DNA from: Actinomycetota bacterium
Lineage (GTDB): Bacteria; Actinomycetota; Thermoleophilia; Gaiellales; Gaiellaceae
Direction of reading: 5' to 3'
NCBI GenBank assembly: GCA_013821525.1
Contig: JACDGR010000126.1
Span: 1-8,589, forward strand
Length of the DNA stretch: 8,589 nt
The notes beneath the pieces are model-generated. The model was not told where the DNA came from and searched no databases. It worked only from the letters and a program-made list of their open reading frames with translations. Shown piece after piece: positions 7,057-8,589 of this stretch. Every line of letters begins with the position of its first letter. The stretch's first letter is position 1. The translations under genes and the position numbers were made by a program.

Positions 7057-8570
7057 GCGGCATCCTCGATGAGCCCGGTCGCGGCGTGCATGATCCGGTC
7101 CTCTGTTGCCTCGGTGCGGCTGAAAGCGCCTGTGACCCGACCCTCGAAGAGCACGATCACGCGGTCGGCCATCCCGAGCACCTCCGGAAGCTCGGAGGAG
7201 ATCATCAGGACGGCGACGCCCTGGCCGGCGAGCTCCGAGAGGAGTCGGTGAACCTCCGCCTTGGTACCAACGTCGATCCCGCGCGTCGGCTCGTCGACGA
7301 TCAGCAGCTTCGGCTGCCGTGCCAGCCACTTCGCGAGCACCGCCTTTTGCTGATTACCACCGGACAGCGTCCAGATCGGGTTCGTCAGCTTGCTGTACTT
7401 CAGCTGGAGCCGAAGCGCCCAATCCGCTGCGAACGTCCGCTCGGCGGTACGTGGGATGAGGCCTGCACGCCGGAGGCTGTCGAGCGAGGCGAGCGCGATG
7501 TTGCGCTCGATCGAGAGATCCATGATCAACCCCTGCTGGCGCCGATCCTCGGGCACCAGCGCAATACCGGCGGCCATCGCGGTCGACGGCGACCCTGCCC
7601 GGAGCGCGCGGCCGCTCACCTCGACGGAGCCCGCATCCCAGCGGTCGATGCCGAAGATTGCACGGGCGACCTCGGTCCTTCCTGCGCCGACCAGTCCGGC
7701 GAGCGCAACGATCTCGCCGCGACGGACGTCGAAGCTAACGTCGGTGAAGACGCCTTCGCTCGTCAGCCGTTCGACCTTCAGCACGACCTCCCCAGGCTCG
7801 TGAACCGTCTTCGGAAACAGTGCGTCCATGTCGCGCCCGACCATCGCCCGGATCACCGATTGCGTCGTCAGCTCATCGACCGGCTTGGTCAAGATGTGCT
7901 TGCCGTCCCGCATCACCGTTACGCGCTGGCAGAGCGTGAAGATCTCCTCGAGCCGGTGCGAGACGAACAGCACAGCATTACCACGGCCGCGCAGCGTCTC
8001 GACGATGCTGAACAGCCGCTCGACCTCCGTGGTCGTCAGCGCAGCCGTCGCTTCGTCCATCACGATCACACGTGCGTTCGAGGTCAGCGCTTTTGCGATC
8101 TCGACCAGCTGCTGATCCGCGATCGACAGCCCGCGTGCCAGCCGGTCGGGGTCGAGGCGGACGCCGAGCTGATCGAACACAGCCGCCGCCTCGCGCCTCA
8201 TGCGCTTGGCGTCGATGCGGCGGAAGCGCTTGAGTGGCTGCACGCCGACGAAGATGTTCTCGGCGACACTCAGGTCAGGGAAGAGCGTCGGTTCCTGGAA
8301 GATGATCGCAATCCCGGCAGCCTGCGACTGCTTGGCGCTGTCGAAGACCGCCTCCTTGCCGTCAACGAGCAGCCTGCCCGCGTCGGGGCGGTGCACGCCC
8401 GCGATGATCTTCACGAGAGTCGACTTGCCGGCGCCGTTCTCACCGACGAGCCCGTGCACCTCGCCGCTGCGTAACTCGATGTCTCCGTCCTCGAGCGCGT
8501 GAACCGCACCGAAGCTCTTCTCGGCGTGCTCGAGGGAAAGCAGGGTCGTTGGATGCTCGGTTGCGCTCAC
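7053..8570 (-). CDS. Sugar ABC transporter ATP-binding protein, tandem ATPase domains (Rbs/Rha/Mgl class)
   Basis: A 505-residue cytoplasmic protein that powers sugar import by ATP hydrolysis, with two fused ABC domains as in RbsA, MglA and RhaT. Domain 1 has Walker A GENGAGKST (43-51), Q-loop FQEP (91-94), a degenerate signature LSIADQQ (148-154), Walker B VIVMDEATA (168-176) and H-loop His205. Domain 2 has a degenerate Walker A GLVGAGRTE (292-300, Arg instead of Lys), a full signature LSGGNQQK (402-409), Walker B LLIVDEPTRGID (422-433) and ISSELPE (457-463) where the H-loop histidine is Glu460. This asymmetry is normal for the class: one composite site hydrolyses ATP. The start used is GTG at 8570, placed where homologs begin relative to the first strand, but no clear ribosome binding site precedes it and the frame remains open to the window edge, so a few more N-terminal residues are possible. 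First gene of the operon seen here; a periplasmic or lipoprotein sugar-binding protein is expected just upstream. Confidence 0.95.
   Translation of the reverse strand: MSATEHPTTLLSLEHAEKSFGAVHALEDGDIELRSGEVHGLVGENGAGKSTLVKIIAGVHRPDAGRLLVDGKEAVFDSAKQSQAAGIAIIFQEPTLFPDLSVAENIFVGVQPLKRFRRIDAKRMRREAAAVFDQLGVRLDPDRLARGLSIADQQLVEIAKALTSNARVIVMDEATAALTTTEVERLFSIVETLRGRGNAVLFVSHRLEEIFTLCQRVTVMRDGKHILTKPVDELTTQSVIRAMVGRDMDALFPKTVHEPGEVVLKVERLTSEGVFTDVSFDVRRGEIVALAGLVGAGRTEVARAIFGIDRWDAGSVEVSGRALRAGSPSTAMAAGIALVPEDRRQQGLIMDLSIERNIALASLDSLRRAGLIPRTAERTFAADWALRLQLKYSKLTNPIWTLSGGNQQKAVLAKWLARQPKLLIVDEPTRGIDVGTKAEVHRLLSELAGQGVAVLMISSELPEVLGMADRVIVLFEGRVTGAFSRTEATEDRIMHAATGLIEDAA
7063..7067 (-). promoter_or_regulatory. 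Ribosome binding site of the first permease
   Basis: GAGGA on the minus strand, 6 bases before the ATG at 7056 and within the last codons of the ATPase gene. It supports the ATGA-overlapping start. Confidence 0.6.
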
Positions 8571-8589
8571 GATCGGTATCGACCGGGGG

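Noticed and set aside
6016..7329. A longer version of the first permease starting at GTG 7329
   Set aside because: The extra 91 residues overlap the ATPase gene out of frame and do not resemble permease sequence. The ATG at 7056 has GAGGA upstream and forms the usual ATGA overlap.
7086..8474. A 462-residue open frame on the plus strand opposite the ABC ATPase
   Set aside because: It is antisense to a fully motif-supported ATPase gene. Its translation is rich in Arg, Asp and His without recognisable domains, as expected of a high-GC shadow frame.
7053..8570. Degenerate second Walker A (Lys to Arg), missing second H-loop histidine and weak first signature as signs of a broken ATPase
   Set aside because: These changes are standard in the RbsA/MglA/RhaT class, which keeps one composite catalytic site, so they do not indicate decay.

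Overview
The window is GC-rich DNA (roughly two thirds G+C by eye), densely packed, with GTG starts, GA/GTGA stop-start overlaps and strong GGAGG-type ribosome binding sites. This fits a high-GC soil or sediment bacterium. A deep-branching actinobacterium such as Thermoleophilia is my best guess, but that is inference from style alone because no taxonomic marker gene is present.

Two operons converge on a 37-base gap. The left operon (+ strand, bases 1-3485) concerns potassium. It holds the 3' nine tenths of kdpB, the catalytic P-type ATPase subunit of the Kdp K+ pump. Next is a short kdpD that encodes only the N-terminal P-loop domain and a universal stress protein (Usp) domain, with no membrane segments and no histidine kinase. 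Last is a small protein with one N-terminal membrane helix and a second Usp-like domain. kdpC, which normally follows kdpB, is not at that position or anywhere else in the window. No kdpE is seen either.

The right operon (- strand, 8570 down to 3523) concerns sugar uptake and use. In transcription order it encodes a double-domain sugar ABC ATPase of the Rbs/Rha/Mgl class, two BPD_transp_2 family permeases, and a 476-residue isomerase of the L-arabinose/L-fucose isomerase superfamily with all four expected metal ligands. Each gene overlaps the next by 4 to 8 bases, so translation is probably coupled. The substrate-binding protein, kinase and aldolase expected in such a system are not in the window and probably lie beyond base 8589 or elsewhere.

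The most interesting part is the left operon. A kinase-less KdpD that keeps its P-loop, fused by overlap to a membrane-anchored Usp protein and sitting where kdpC should be, suggests post-translational rather than two-component control of the K+ pump. The right operon is a conventional arrangement whose substrate cannot be fixed from sequence alone. Both operon promoters lie outside the window, and I see no RNA genes, mobile elements, CRISPR arrays or insertion sequences.
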